From a bacterium (lineage in GTDB: Bacteria > Bacillota > Clostridia > Lachnospirales > Lachnospiraceae), in assembly GCA_023664305.1 (NCBI GenBank), contig JAMPFT010000013.1, positions 1 to 64,000 of the forward strand: a stretch of 64,000 nucleotides of DNA, written 5' to 3'. Under the pieces are notes generated by a model, which worked only from the letters and a program-made list of their open reading frames with translations, was not told where the DNA came from and did not search any database. Positions 16,877 through 25,875 of the stretch are shown here, one piece after another. How positions within the stretch are numbered: the stretch's first letter is position 1; every line of letters starts with the position of its first letter. The position numbers were made by a program, and so were the translations under genes.

Positions 16877-19800
16877 ACTGATGATAAGCGCGATTGGTCC
16901 CTATGCGGGGGAGGTCCCGGCGATAGAGTTCGGCCCTTTTGAGGAGAAGGGACTGTTTTTGATATCGGGAGACACCGGCTCCGGGAAAACGACGATATTT
17001 GACGCGATCTGCTTTGCGCTGTACGGAACGACCAGCGGAACCTACCGGGACACCAAAAATTTGAGAAGCGAATACGCCGCGGATTCTGCGCCGAGTTATG
17101 TGGACTTTTATTTTTCCCATCAGGGGAGGAAATATCACGTCTGGAGGCAGCCGTCCTATGAAAGGCAGAAACAGCGCGGCTCAGGGGTGGTATTGGAAAA
17201 GGAAAAGGCCGTTCTTTATGCGGAGGGTCAGACTCCGATCGAGGGGCTGACCCAGGTCAACAGCGTCGTAAAGGAGCTGCTGCACATCGACGAAAAGCAG
17301 TTTAAGCAGATTGCGATGATCGCCCAAGGGGAATTTTGGGATTTGCTGAACGCAAAAACGGATCAGAGAACCGAGATTCTGCGGACCATATTTTTGACGG
17401 GCGGCTATAAAAATATAGAGTATAAATTGAAGGATCGGATGGATGCAAGCGGCAGGATCAAAGAGAATGCCGAAAACAGCATTATCCAGCATTTTGAGGA
17501 TGTGTCGGCAAAGGCGGAGGATGAGCTTTTTGACGAGCTGGAGGAGCTCAAAGGCAAGGTCAGACGGTCGAAAAGCGCATGGAATCCGGAGGAGATTTTA
17601 GAGATAACGGAACGTCTGATTTTGTCGGACAGAGAAGAATTAAAGCGCATGAAGGCGGATTTGGAAAAGGCAGAGGCGGAGCTGAAAAAGAATCATGATG
17701 AGCTTGCGCTGGCAAAGACCAACAACAGTTTTATCGAGAAGAAGGAGAGGCTGGAGAAGGAAAGGGAGGAGCTGGAAAAAAGAAAGGCGGAAACGGAAGA
17801 GCTTTCCCGGCTTTTGGACAGACAAAAGAAAGCTGTCCGCAATGTAAATCCGTCTTATATTGCTTGGGCGAAGAAGCAGGAAGAGGTTACTTCGACCGGG
17901 AAGCAGATTGAGGCGACGGAATCAAAGCTGCAGGCGGCCCTAACGATTGTAGAGCAGGCCGGAGAAGCGCTTGAGGCCGCCAAAAAACAGGAGCCGGAGG
18001 TTGACAGATTAAAGCAGACGATAAGCCGGATTGACGATGAGAGGCCGAGGTATCAACAAAAAGAGGAGCTTGCCGGAAAACGGAAGGAGCTGGAAGAGCA
18101 GGATAAAAAGATCGGCAGAAGCGAAGCGGATTTAAAAGAACGCGAGAAGCTTCTCAAAGAGAAGATAAACAACCTGGGTAAGACGGTGAAGGAATTAAAA
18201 AGCAAACCGGCTGAGCTGGCAGAGGCAAGAAACGAGAAGGAAAAACTGACGGGGCTTTTGAAAGACTTAAAAACAGTCATAGACAGTCAGATCCCGGAAA
18301 GGGAAAAACGCAGGGCGGCGCTTTCCAAAAAGCAGAAAGCATTTTCAGAGACACGCGGCAAATATGAAGAGGCGCGAGACGAGAGAGAGAAGGCCGAGCA
18401 TATTCTGGAGGACAGCAGGGCCGGTATTTTGGCGGGAAAGCTTGTAGAAGGAGAGAAATGCCCGGTGTGCGGATCCGTACATCACCCGGAGCCTGCAGCG
18501 CTGAAGGAGACCTCGATATCGGAGGAGGATTTCAAAAAGCTTCAGGAGGTAGAGGCGGAGCTTCAGGAGAAAAAGAACCTAGCCAATACGGAGGCGGAAA
18601 AAGCAAAGACGTCGCTGGAAGAGTTTGAGGGACAGCTTAAGGCAGCTATCCTGAATTGCATGGAAAATCCGTTCCTGAAGGCGGACAGAGAGGAAGAAGC
18701 TCTTGAAGAGCTGATCGGGACGGTACGGGAAGCAAAAGCGCAGATTGAGACGCTGTCGGAGGAGAACGGTAAAAAATGCAGTTCCCTCGACAAGGACTGC
18801 AGGACGCTTGAGAAGGCGGAAAGGGATCTCGAAGCCGCACAGGGGAAGGAAACGGAGAAGCTCAATTCGGAAAAAGAAGAACTGAATGAAAACCGGCAGA
18901 GAATTAAAAAAGAACTGACGGAAACGGCGGCTACCTTAAAGACACTGGAAAGCTTAAGCTTCCCGGATCTGAAAACGGCAGAAAATGAGAGAGCGCAGGC
19001 CGAGGCGAAGAAAAACAGGATAACAGACGGGATCGCGAGGGCAGAGGGGGAAAAGAAAAAGGCGGATGACGGCGTTACCGCCGCACGGTCAAGGCTAAAG
19101 ACCCTGAACGACAGTCTGAGTCGGCAGAAAGAAGAGGAGGACGCCCTTCAAAAGGAGCTGGAAGGAGAAGTCAGTGCAAACGGATTCTCTTCCGTAGAAG
19201 AAATGCGGGAATACGTTGTGGAGGAAGAGGTTATCGAATCGTCGGAAAAGAGGATTGTCGAATATAATCAGGCGGCTGCCACGAACGAGAAACAGCTTTC
19301 CGAGGCCAGGGCGGACGCAGAAGGGAAAAAGCCGATCGACATCGAAGCGTTAAAGGCCGTATGCGACGGGCAGAGCCAAAAGGTAAATTTAAGCAGGAAG
19401 GAGTGTCACAACAGCGAAAACAGAATCCGTACGAATGAAGAGAAAAATAAGAGCATTCTTGACAGGAGTAAAGAGCTGGAAAAGGCGGGTAAAGAATATC
19501 AGATCTGCAGGCGGCTTTATGATCTGGTCAAGGGCACAACGGGAAACGGAAAGATTACGCTGGAGCAGTACATACAGGCGGCGGGCTTTGACGGGATTAT
19601 CGCCGCGGCAAACAGGCGGCTTCTGCCGATGAGCGGCGGACAGTACGAACTGTACCGCCAGGAGGATTCCCTCGGCAAAAAGAGCAACAATTTCCTTGAC
19701 CTTGAGGTGCTGGATAATTACACGGGACACAGGAGGCCTGTGGGGAATCTTTCCGGCGGAGAGAGCTTTAAGGCTTCGCTGAGCCTTGCCCTGGGGCTGT

Positions 19801-20045
19801 CCGACACCGTGTCGTCCAATCTCGGCGGCGTGCAGATGGACGCGCTCTTTGTGGATGAAGGCTTTGGAACCCTGGACCGGAAATCCATAGACAGCGCGAT
19901 GGAAATATTGATCAACCTGACCGGAAGCAGTAAGCTTGTGGGAATTATCAGCCACAGGGAAGAGCTCATCGAGAATATTCCGCAGCAGATCAAGGTCAGG
20001 AAGACGAAAAACGGAAGTCAAATTACCGTGGAATGCGGTATATAG
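16863..20045 (+). CDS. sbcC: Exonuclease subunit SbcC (Rad50-like ATPase)
   Basis: A 1060-residue SMC-like ATPase. Walker A GDTGSGKTT at 36-44; two long charged coiled-coil arms (about 190-500 and 560-860); zinc hook CPVC near 533-536 at the apex; ABC signature LSGGE near 965; Walker B ALFVDEGFGTLD near 995. ATP-dependent DNA binding and tethering partner of SbcD. ATG 16863 lies inside the sbcD 3' end; a GTG at 16854 is better spaced from GGGAGG and would add three residues, so the exact start is uncertain. Length is normal for the family. Confidence 0.94.
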   Translation: MKPIKLMISAIGPYAGEVPAIEFGPFEEKGLFLISGDTGSGKTTIFDAICFALYGTTSGTYRDTKNLRSEYAADSAPSYVDFYFSHQGRKYHVWRQPSYERQKQRGSGVVLEKEKAVLYAEGQTPIEGLTQVNSVVKELLHIDEKQFKQIAMIAQGEFWDLLNAKTDQRTEILRTIFLTGGYKNIEYKLKDRMDASGRIKENAENSIIQHFEDVSAKAEDELFDELEELKGKVRRSKSAWNPEEILEITERLILSDREELKRMKADLEKAEAELKKNHDELALAKTNNSFIEKKERLEKEREELEKRKAETEELSRLLDRQKKAVRNVNPSYIAWAKKQEEVTSTGKQIEATESKLQAALTIVEQAGEALEAAKKQEPEVDRLKQTISRIDDERPRYQQKEELAGKRKELEEQDKKIGRSEADLKEREKLLKEKINNLGKTVKELKSKPAELAEARNEKEKLTGLLKDLKTVIDSQIPEREKRRAALSKKQKAFSETRGKYEEARDEREKAEHILEDSRAGILAGKLVEGEKCPVCGSVHHPEPAALKETSISEEDFKKLQEVEAELQEKKNLANTEAEKAKTSLEEFEGQLKAAILNCMENPFLKADREEEALEELIGTVREAKAQIETLSEENGKKCSSLDKDCRTLEKAERDLEAAQGKETEKLNSEKEELNENRQRIKKELTETAATLKTLESLSFPDLKTAENERAQAEAKKNRITDGIARAEGEKKKADDGVTAARSRLKTLNDSLSRQKEEEDALQKELEGEVSANGFSSVEEMREYVVEEEVIESSEKRIVEYNQAAATNEKQLSEARADAEGKKPIDIEALKAVCDGQSQKVNLSRKECHNSENRIRTNEEKNKSILDRSKELEKAGKEYQICRRLYDLVKGTTGNGKITLEQYIQAAGFDGIIAAANRRLLPMSGGQYELYRQEDSLGKKSNNFLDLEVLDNYTGHRRPVGNLSGGESFKASLSLALGLSDTVSSNLGGVQMDALFVDEGFGTLDRKSIDSAMEILINLTGSSKLVGIISHREELIENIPQQIKVRKTKNGSQITVECGI

Positions 20046-20198
20046 CAGCTTTTCGGCGCGGAACCGGCCGGGTCAAACGGCTTGAAATCCCGGGTGAAAT
20101 CGCTTACAATATTGAGTGGAGCAGACTGTTGCCGTTCACTGCGGAACGGCTGTCGCTGCAGATTTCGGCCGCAGCTGCGGAAAGGCATGGTGATTCCT

Positions 20199-21782
20199 AT
20201 GAGTATTCATCTGAGTGAATTTTTGAAACCGAAGTATCAGAATATTGTGATTCAGTGCCACGACAATCCGGATGCGGACGCGATCGCCAGCGGATACGGC
20301 ATTTATTCCTATCTGAAGGGACAGGGCAGGAAGCCGCGGCTGGTTTACGGTGGGGCGGCGCAGATACAGAAGAGTAATCTGGTGCGGATGACACAGATCC
20401 TAAAGATCCCGTTGGAGTATGTACAGGAGATCGGGAAGCCGGATCTGCTGATCATGGTGGACTGCCAGTACGGACAGAGAAACGTTCAGAAGTTTTCGGC
20501 GGGAGAGGTGGCGGTGATCGATCATCACCGGATTTCCGTGCCGGAGGAGCTGCCGCCCATGCAGGAGATCCGCAGCAGCTACGGAGCCTGCGCGACCGTG
20601 GTGTGGAAGCTTTTAAAAGAGGCGGGTTATGACGTAGATAAGAATGTCGGGCTGTCTACGGCGCTTTATTACGGTCTGTATATGGATACCGGGAGGCTGC
20701 AGGAAATTTCCCATCCGGACGACAAGGACATGCGGGATGAACTGAAGACGGATAAAAGCGATCTGATTTATCTGCAGAACGCAAATCTTTCGCTGGCGGA
20801 GCTGCGCATTGTGGGGGAGGCTGTGCTGAGTTATACCTACAATGCCGATTATCATTTTGCGGTAGTGGAGGTAAAGGCCAGCGACCCGAATATTCTGGGG
20901 ATTGTCAGCGATATGCTGACGGAGGTAGACGCGGTGGATACCTGTATCGCGTTCAGCATTCTGGGCGGCAGGGCGAAGCTGTCCGTCCGCAGCTGTACCA
21001 AGGAGGCCCAGGCAGCAGACCTTGCGGCCTTTGTCTGCGCAGGGCTGGGAGACAGCGGCGGGCATCTGATGAAGGCGGGCGGCACTCTGGACGCGGAGTA
21101 TCTGCGGAGAGAGTATGAGAGCCTGCACGGGACAACGGCGGGTAACGCTAAGCTGGGCGGTTTTGTGCGCGAGATCCTTTGTGCGCGTATGGAAAAATAT
21201 TTCAGGGAGCAGAAGATCATAGACAGCAGCTCCTATGTGCCGGATATCGCGGCCATGCGGCTTTATCGGAAAAAGCCGGAGCGCAGAGGATATGTGGAGG
21301 CAAAAAAGATATTTCCCGTGGGGACAAAGATCTGTATCCGCATGCTGGAGGGGGAGATCGAGACGGTTGTGGAGGAAGACACCTACATTATGACAGGGGT
21401 CGATTACGAGGTTTATGTGAATCGTCTGAAGAATTTTGACGAGGATTATGACAGGCTTGAAGAAGTTTATGTTTTTGACGCAAAGGTGTACAGCGAGACG
21501 GGGGATATTCTGCCCAAATATAAACCGATTGTGCGCAACGCCCTGAACGGGGAGATCCGTGAGCTGACGTCCAGGCTGAGCGCCTGCATGTCGAAGGATA
21601 CTTCCCGGGTGTATGCGCAGGAGCTGACCTGCCGCACGAAAATTTTTACCGCGTGGGACAGAGAGAAGTATATGCTGGGCGAGGCGGGGGATTACCTGGT
21701 GGTAAAGGAGAAAAATCACAGGGATGTCTATATTGTAAAGAAAGACATTTTTGCAAAGACTTACGAGGCCTGCGGGTGTTAA
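20199..21782 (+). CDS. DHH-family phosphoesterase with extra C-terminal domain
   Basis: A 527-residue protein. The N-terminal DHH domain has HDNPDADAIAS (21-31), MVDCQYG and VIDHHR (about 107-112); a DHHA1-like region with GDSGGHLMKAGG follows near 290. Members of this family hydrolyse short RNA, pAp or cyclic-di-AMP products; the exact substrate is not visible. Residues about 365-527 form a separate domain with AGDYLVV...DVYIVKKDIFAKTYE, which resembles PGDYG-type small domains. Start: ATG 20199 or 20187; both lack an ideal RBS, and the former gives the cleaner N-terminus. Likely cotranscribed with sbcDC or independent; the gap is about 150 bp. Confidence 0.85.
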   Translation: MSIHLSEFLKPKYQNIVIQCHDNPDADAIASGYGIYSYLKGQGRKPRLVYGGAAQIQKSNLVRMTQILKIPLEYVQEIGKPDLLIMVDCQYGQRNVQKFSAGEVAVIDHHRISVPEELPPMQEIRSSYGACATVVWKLLKEAGYDVDKNVGLSTALYYGLYMDTGRLQEISHPDDKDMRDELKTDKSDLIYLQNANLSLAELRIVGEAVLSYTYNADYHFAVVEVKASDPNILGIVSDMLTEVDAVDTCIAFSILGGRAKLSVRSCTKEAQAADLAAFVCAGLGDSGGHLMKAGGTLDAEYLRREYESLHGTTAGNAKLGGFVREILCARMEKYFREQKIIDSSSYVPDIAAMRLYRKKPERRGYVEAKKIFPVGTKICIRMLEGEIETVVEEDTYIMTGVDYEVYVNRLKNFDEDYDRLEEVYVFDAKVYSETGDILPKYKPIVRNALNGEIRELTSRLSACMSKDTSRVYAQELTCRTKIFTAWDREKYMLGEAGDYLVVKEKNHRDVYIVKKDIFAKTYEACGC

Positions 21783-21861
21783 AATCTGCAGGCTTTCCCG
21801 CATACGAAGCACAAAACCTTCATATATATACTTATACCAGTATAGATATGGAGGTATTGTT

Positions 21862-23412
21862 GTGGAGCTGATTAAGAGAAATATACATATGGACCGTGTC
21901 AGGGCGGAGGCAGTCACGCAGTTTACCGTTGAGGATGACGTCAACATCCCGGACAGCAAGCCGGATGTGAACTCTTTGAATCTGGAGAAGGGGGAGCTGA
22001 TCATCGAGGAGATAAAGCCGGGAAACGATTCGGTGAGCGTCAGGGGATATCTGGCCTGCGTGGTGCTTTACCACACATCGGAGGAGGGGAGCAGTCTGGT
22101 CGTGACGGACGCAAGGCTGCCCTTTGACGAAAAGATGAATCTGCGGGGAGCGGTTCCCGCGGACAGTGTCAGCGTAGACGGGGAGGTAGAGGATCTCACC
22201 GTGAGTATGATCAACTCCCGGAAGCTGAACATTCAGTCGCTGGTGACGCTGACGGCCAGGGTGGAGGAGCTTTATGACGAGGAGGCTCCGACGGCGGTAC
22301 ACGGAGAAGAGAAGGCGGAATACAGGCGGATGCCTTTGGAGATCGCGCAGATTGTGATCTGCAAAAACGACATTTTCCGCATCAAGGATGAGATTACGCT
22401 GCCGTCCAACTATCCGAATATATTCCAGATACTCTGGGATACCGTTTCGCTGGGGGATGTGGAGTTTAAGGTGATGGAGGAGAAGATCACGCTGTCCGGA
22501 GACGTACATGTGTTTTTGCTGTACGAGGGAGAGGGTGAGAATCATCCCGTCCGCTCCTTTGAGACAACGCTTCCGTTCAGCGGCGTGCTGGAATGTCACG
22601 GCTGCAGGGAAGGAATGCTGCCGGACATCCGTTATAAGCTGGGGCAGAAGGAGTTGGCCGTCCGCCCGGATTTTGACGGGGAAGAGCGCAGCATCGGCAT
22701 CGAGATGGTGCTCGATTTTGTGATCCGTATCTATGAGGAGGAAAAGCTGGAGATCATTTCCGACGTATACGGCGTATCCAACGAGATCACAACGGTGACG
22801 CACCGGGCGGATCTGCGCAGGCTTTTGGCCAGGGTGACGGGAAAGACCAAGGTCACGGATCATGTTCATATCAAGGTGGGAAATGTGCTGCAGCTGCTGC
22901 ACAGCGAGGGGACCGTGGCGCTGGAACAGCAGACGGCGGTGGAAAACGGGATCCTGCTGCAGGGCAGTCTCACCGTGAAGCTGATGTACATCACGGGGGC
23001 GGACGAGGCGCCTTACGGCTGTACACAGGCACAGATTCCCTATCAGTATACGCTGGAAGTACCGGATATTTCGCCGGAGGATACCGACACGGTCCACGCG
23101 GAGGTAGAGCAGCTTCAGGTGACGATGCTGGACGGGGAAGAGATGGATGTCAAGGCGGTGCTGTGTTTTTCCACGGTGGTGTTCAAGACTGTCCCGGTGG
23201 AGCTGATCAGCCAGATTTCGGTGGCCCCCTTGGACACGGGAAAGATGAGCAGCCTGCCCGGCATGGTGGTGTATATGGTCAAGGAGGGAGACAATCTGTG
23301 GAATATCGGGAAAAAGTATTATGCGCCTGTGGATTCGCTCCGAAGACTGAACGAGCTGGAAAGCGATGAGCTGAAGGCGGGCCAGAAGCTTTTGATCGTA
23401 AAAGGAAGCTGA
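21862..23412 (+). CDS. sipL: SipL-like spore morphogenetic protein (DUF3794 + LysM)
   Basis: A 516-residue protein with repeated DUF3794 modules (beta-rich segments around 35-140, 175-285 and 320-440) and a C-terminal LysM domain: VYMVKEGDNLWNIGKKYY, then LNELESDELKAGQKLLIV (about 470-514). This architecture is that of SipL in Clostridioides difficile, whose LysM domain binds SpoIVA to anchor the spore coat; that role is inferred here. The start is GTG 21862, preceded by TATGGAGGT, rather than upstream in-frame codons. There is no signal peptide, consistent with action in the mother-cell cytosol. A good marker of a spore-former. Confidence 0.8.
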   Translation: MELIKRNIHMDRVRAEAVTQFTVEDDVNIPDSKPDVNSLNLEKGELIIEEIKPGNDSVSVRGYLACVVLYHTSEEGSSLVVTDARLPFDEKMNLRGAVPADSVSVDGEVEDLTVSMINSRKLNIQSLVTLTARVEELYDEEAPTAVHGEEKAEYRRMPLEIAQIVICKNDIFRIKDEITLPSNYPNIFQILWDTVSLGDVEFKVMEEKITLSGDVHVFLLYEGEGENHPVRSFETTLPFSGVLECHGCREGMLPDIRYKLGQKELAVRPDFDGEERSIGIEMVLDFVIRIYEEEKLEIISDVYGVSNEITTVTHRADLRRLLARVTGKTKVTDHVHIKVGNVLQLLHSEGTVALEQQTAVENGILLQGSLTVKLMYITGADEAPYGCTQAQIPYQYTLEVPDISPEDTDTVHAEVEQLQVTMLDGEEMDVKAVLCFSTVVFKTVPVELISQISVAPLDTGKMSSLPGMVVYMVKEGDNLWNIGKKYYAPVDSLRRLNELESDELKAGQKLLIVKGS

Positions 23413-23464
23413 AAAAGCGTCCCTTCGTGACGCTGAGGCTGCGCGAATTTCCCTGTAAAACAAA

Positions 23465-23497
23465 AATCCCCGGTTTTCGTTTGGAAAACCGGGGATT
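23465..23497 (-). terminator. Terminator between sipL and the convergent gene
   Basis: AATCCCCGGTTTTC and its complement form a 14-bp stem with a 5-nt loop. On the minus strand it is followed by TTTGTTTT, so it primarily ends the gene at 23508-24131; it may also slow transcription coming from sipL. Confidence 0.85.
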
Positions 23498-23507
23498 CGT
23501 TATGCAC

Positions 23508-24131
23508 TTAGTCGATAACGGTCTTGTTTGCAGCCGCAGCCATGTCGTCGAAGCCCTTCATCACTGCGTCATAAGTACGCTGGGAGATATCGGGAAGAGC
23601 GCCGCCCCATGTCTTCTCGGCCTGTGCGTATCCCTTCTTGAAGGCGGAACGCATTTCCTCGATCTTATCGGGGTCGCCGCCGGTGAGAGCGGTAGCAAAA
23701 TCAAGGATTCTCTGGGAGGTCTGGCTTACGCCCCAGTATCCGTCCTCCGCGATATCGGCCTGAGCCTGCATCTTGGTAGCGGGATCAACCGTGAAGTTAC
23801 CTTTTCTTAAGAAAGACCAGATATCGTTTGCCTTGCCGTAAGCGTTCGCCTGGCCGGACATCATTTTCTCTACAAGACTGCGCAGCTGAGCGGTGCGCGC
23901 GTCGGCGTCTGCCTTCAGCTTATTGATCAGGTTGGTATCCGGCGTATAGGTTTTCTTTGTGGAAGAAGCTGCCGTCTCGTTGGAAGGCTCATAGACAACA
24001 CCGGTATCGGCCGCTGTAGACTTGTTTTCTGTCTTCGCGTCGGTGTTCTCAACAGCCTTTGTGCTCTCGGTGTTGGAATAGTTGTAGGCCGCAACGGCCT
24101 GGGTTGCTGATGTAACTCCGTTTACACTCAT
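23508..24131 (-). CDS. Conserved hypothetical protein, Ala/Thr-rich N-terminus
   Basis: A 207-residue soluble protein that I do not recognise. Residues 1-60 are low-complexity, rich in Ala, Thr, Ser and Asn (MSVNGVTSATQAVAAYNYSN), with no signal peptide. The C-terminal 140 residues are helical and contain DIWSFLRKGNF, DGYWGVSQTSQRILDFATAL and a YAQAEKTWGGALPDIS motif. The short Ser/Asn/Val opening resembles flagellar-type secreted proteins, but no flagellar gene is nearby. The start ATG 24131 follows AGAAAGAGG, and the terminator is excellent, so it is a real and probably well expressed monocistronic gene. Confidence 0.75.
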   Translation of the reverse strand: MSVNGVTSATQAVAAYNYSNTESTKAVENTDAKTENKSTAADTGVVYEPSNETAASSTKKTYTPDTNLINKLKADADARTAQLRSLVEKMMSGQANAYGKANDIWSFLRKGNFTVDPATKMQAQADIAEDGYWGVSQTSQRILDFATALTGGDPDKIEEMRSAFKKGYAQAEKTWGGALPDISQRTYDAVMKGFDDMAAAANKTVID

Positions 24132-24229
24132 AATTATCCCTCTTTCTGGCGTTATCCGCCGATTTTTTGTCCTTTGGACACATCATCCGTGATTGGTATA
24201 GTTTATTTCGGCAGATCGGGTGGAAAAAT

Positions 24230-24664
24230 TTAGTCTTTTTCCGAAAAATTCCTGATTTCTATCGTAAGCCGGTTCCGGGACAGAAGAGCGCCGTCCGTCA
24301 AAAGGCGGTAGGAGAGCTCGACCCTGGCGGTATTGTCGGACCAGACGCTTTGCAGCCCGTCCGTGCAGAGTTCCAAAAGCAGTAAGCCGTAGGGCGTCGC
24401 ATAACGGACCGGGTGCTCTTTTCCGGCTTCAAAAACCATGCGGGAGGCAAGAGCGCCGCTTTTGGTAAGCTCGATTTTAAGATCCGTTATTTTCAGTGTG
24501 TTTTTAGTGACGGCGCCGCTTTCGGGGTCCTGTTCCTCGTACAGGAGAAAACGGAAACCGTCCCGCCAAAAATACTGTCCTCTTGCCGTCAGCTCGGTGA
24601 CGGCTTCCGGGCCGTCTTCGCTTAAGCTGGCGCCGGTTACGGTGATATGTACGTCTCTTGTCAT
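24230..24664 (-). CDS. DUF1934 beta-barrel protein
   Basis: A 144-residue protein with the DUF1934 layout: a strand-rich start (MTRDVHITVTGASL), YFWRDGFRFLLYEEQDPESG, NTLKITDLKIELTKSG, RMVFEAGKEHPVRYATPYG and a C-terminal NRLTIEIRN strand. The family forms a small calycin-like barrel whose ligand is unknown. In many Clostridia it lies near cell-wall or arginyl-tRNA synthetase genes; here it is followed upstream by murI on the same strand (48-bp gap), so cotranscription is likely. RBS GAAGGTTT is weak. Confidence 0.85.
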   Translation of the reverse strand: MTRDVHITVTGASLSEDGPEAVTELTARGQYFWRDGFRFLLYEEQDPESGAVTKNTLKITDLKIELTKSGALASRMVFEAGKEHPVRYATPYGLLLLELCTDGLQSVWSDNTARVELSYRLLTDGALLSRNRLTIEIRNFSEKD

Positions 24665-24712
24665 TTGAAACCTTCCTGTCGGACGTAAAAAGATTTCGGC
24701 AAATTCGTCCGG

Positions 24713-25555
24713 CTAATATTCTTCGATGTTGACTGCCTTGGCCGACAGGATGCCGTACTTGATGATAGAATTGGCAAAGCGCACAAACTTTTCGGCCTTG
24801 TCGCTGACGTAAAACCGATATTTATCGCTGCCCAGTCCCGGGGATTCGTCGCTCAGCATGTTCATCCCCGCAAGCATCTGTTTCAGCTCGATGGCGGTCT
24901 CGTAAGCCGGGTTTACCAGCGTCACGCCGCTGCCGATGAGCCGGCCCAGCGTGGATCGGATCAGGGGGTAGTGGGTACAGCCCAGGATCAGTGTGTCGAT
25001 ATCGATGTCGATCAGCTCTGCCAGATAACGGCGGGCGATCTCGTCTGTCACGGGGTCCTCCCAAAGCCCTTCCTCCACCAACGGGACGAAAAGGGGACAG
25101 GCTTTTTCGTAGATTGTCACCTGGGGGTTCAGTTCCTTTATGTAGCGGGTGTACATCTGACTGGAGATTGTGGCCTCCGTGGCGATAACGCCGATCCTGC
25201 CGTTGCGGGTCGCCTCCGTGGCCGTCTTTGCGCCGGGCTTCACGACTCCGATGATGGGGATGTCGATATCCTTTTCCAGCGCATCCAGCGCGTAGGCGCT
25301 GGCGGTATTGCAGGCGACGACGATGGTTTTGACCTGAAAGGTGCGCAGGAATCTTACAATCTGTTCGGAATATCGATTGACGGTTTCCCGGGATTTACTG
25401 CCGTAAGGAACCCGGGCGGTGTCGCCGAAATAGATGATTTTCTCGTTGGGAATCTGGCGCATGATTTCACGCGCCACGGTGAGACCGCCCACACCTGAGT
25501 CGAAAACGCCGATCGGAGCGTCCCTGTGCATCAATTCTTTGTTGATCTGTCCCAT
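24713..25555 (-). CDS. murI: Glutamate racemase
   Basis: A 280-residue enzyme converting L- to D-glutamate for peptidoglycan. Motifs: IGVFDSGVGGLTV (15-27), GDTARVPYG, ACNTAS with catalytic Cys82, and LGCTHYPLI with catalytic Cys193. ATG 25555 has GGGAGG seven bases upstream; the open frame reaches five codons further. The first 25 bp overlap the 3' end of the small upstream gene at 25531, so the two are translationally coupled. Length is normal. Confidence 0.95.
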   Translation of the reverse strand: MGQINKELMHRDAPIGVFDSGVGGLTVAREIMRQIPNEKIIYFGDTARVPYGSKSRETVNRYSEQIVRFLRTFQVKTIVVACNTASAYALDALEKDIDIPIIGVVKPGAKTATEATRNGRIGVIATEATISSQMYTRYIKELNPQVTIYEKACPLFVPLVEEGLWEDPVTDEIARRYLAELIDIDIDTLILGCTHYPLIRSTLGRLIGSGVTLVNPAYETAIELKQMLAGMNMLSDESPGLGSDKYRFYVSDKAEKFVRFANSIIKYGILSAKAVNIEEY

Positions 25556-25821
25556 GAAAAAGCCTCCCAAAAAGCATTCAATTCAGTGAGCAGCCTGCTG
25601 CGGAAGCAGATGCTGCCGCGGTCTGCGCCCAGAAGCTCCAGATACAGGCTGCTATCGGAGTCCCATGCAGGCTCCGCGGTCTCCTGCGCACCGTCCTCCG
25701 ATTCGCAGAGAATCCGCACGGTGTCGGGAGTCAGGGTAAATTCGGGATAAAGCAGTCCCCACCAGCCAAGCGCCGCACACAGCGCCGCAATAAGACGTAT
25801 TTTAATCTGTTTGTTTTTCAT
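25531..25821 (-). CDS. Small hypothetical exported or membrane-anchored protein
   Basis: A 96-residue protein with a Lys-rich start (MKNKQIKIR) and a hydrophobic segment, LIAALCAALGWWGLLYP, acting as signal anchor. The rest is acidic (LCESEDGAQETAEPAWDSD). No family recognised. Evidence for reality is the plausible ATG 25821 with AGCGAGG upstream, the anchor-like N-terminus and the coupled overlap with murI. It could be a lineage-specific cell-envelope protein. Confidence 0.55.
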   Translation of the reverse strand: MKNKQIKIRLIAALCAALGWWGLLYPEFTLTPDTVRILCESEDGAQETAEPAWDSDSSLYLELLGADRGSICFRSRLLTELNAFWEAFSWDRSTKN

Positions 25822-25875
25822 GGCAATAACCTCGCTTTCTGTCAGGTAGATTATTGCCGGAAATTTTCCCTTTAG

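Noticed and set aside
20613-22004. A 463-codon open frame on the minus strand
   Set aside because: Antisense to the DHH gene and start of sipL; no motif or RBS.
21832-23463. A 543-codon open frame on the minus strand
   Set aside because: It is antisense to sipL along its length, has a His/Gln/Leu-rich composition typical of shadow frames in GC-rich third positions, no RBS and no recognisable motif.
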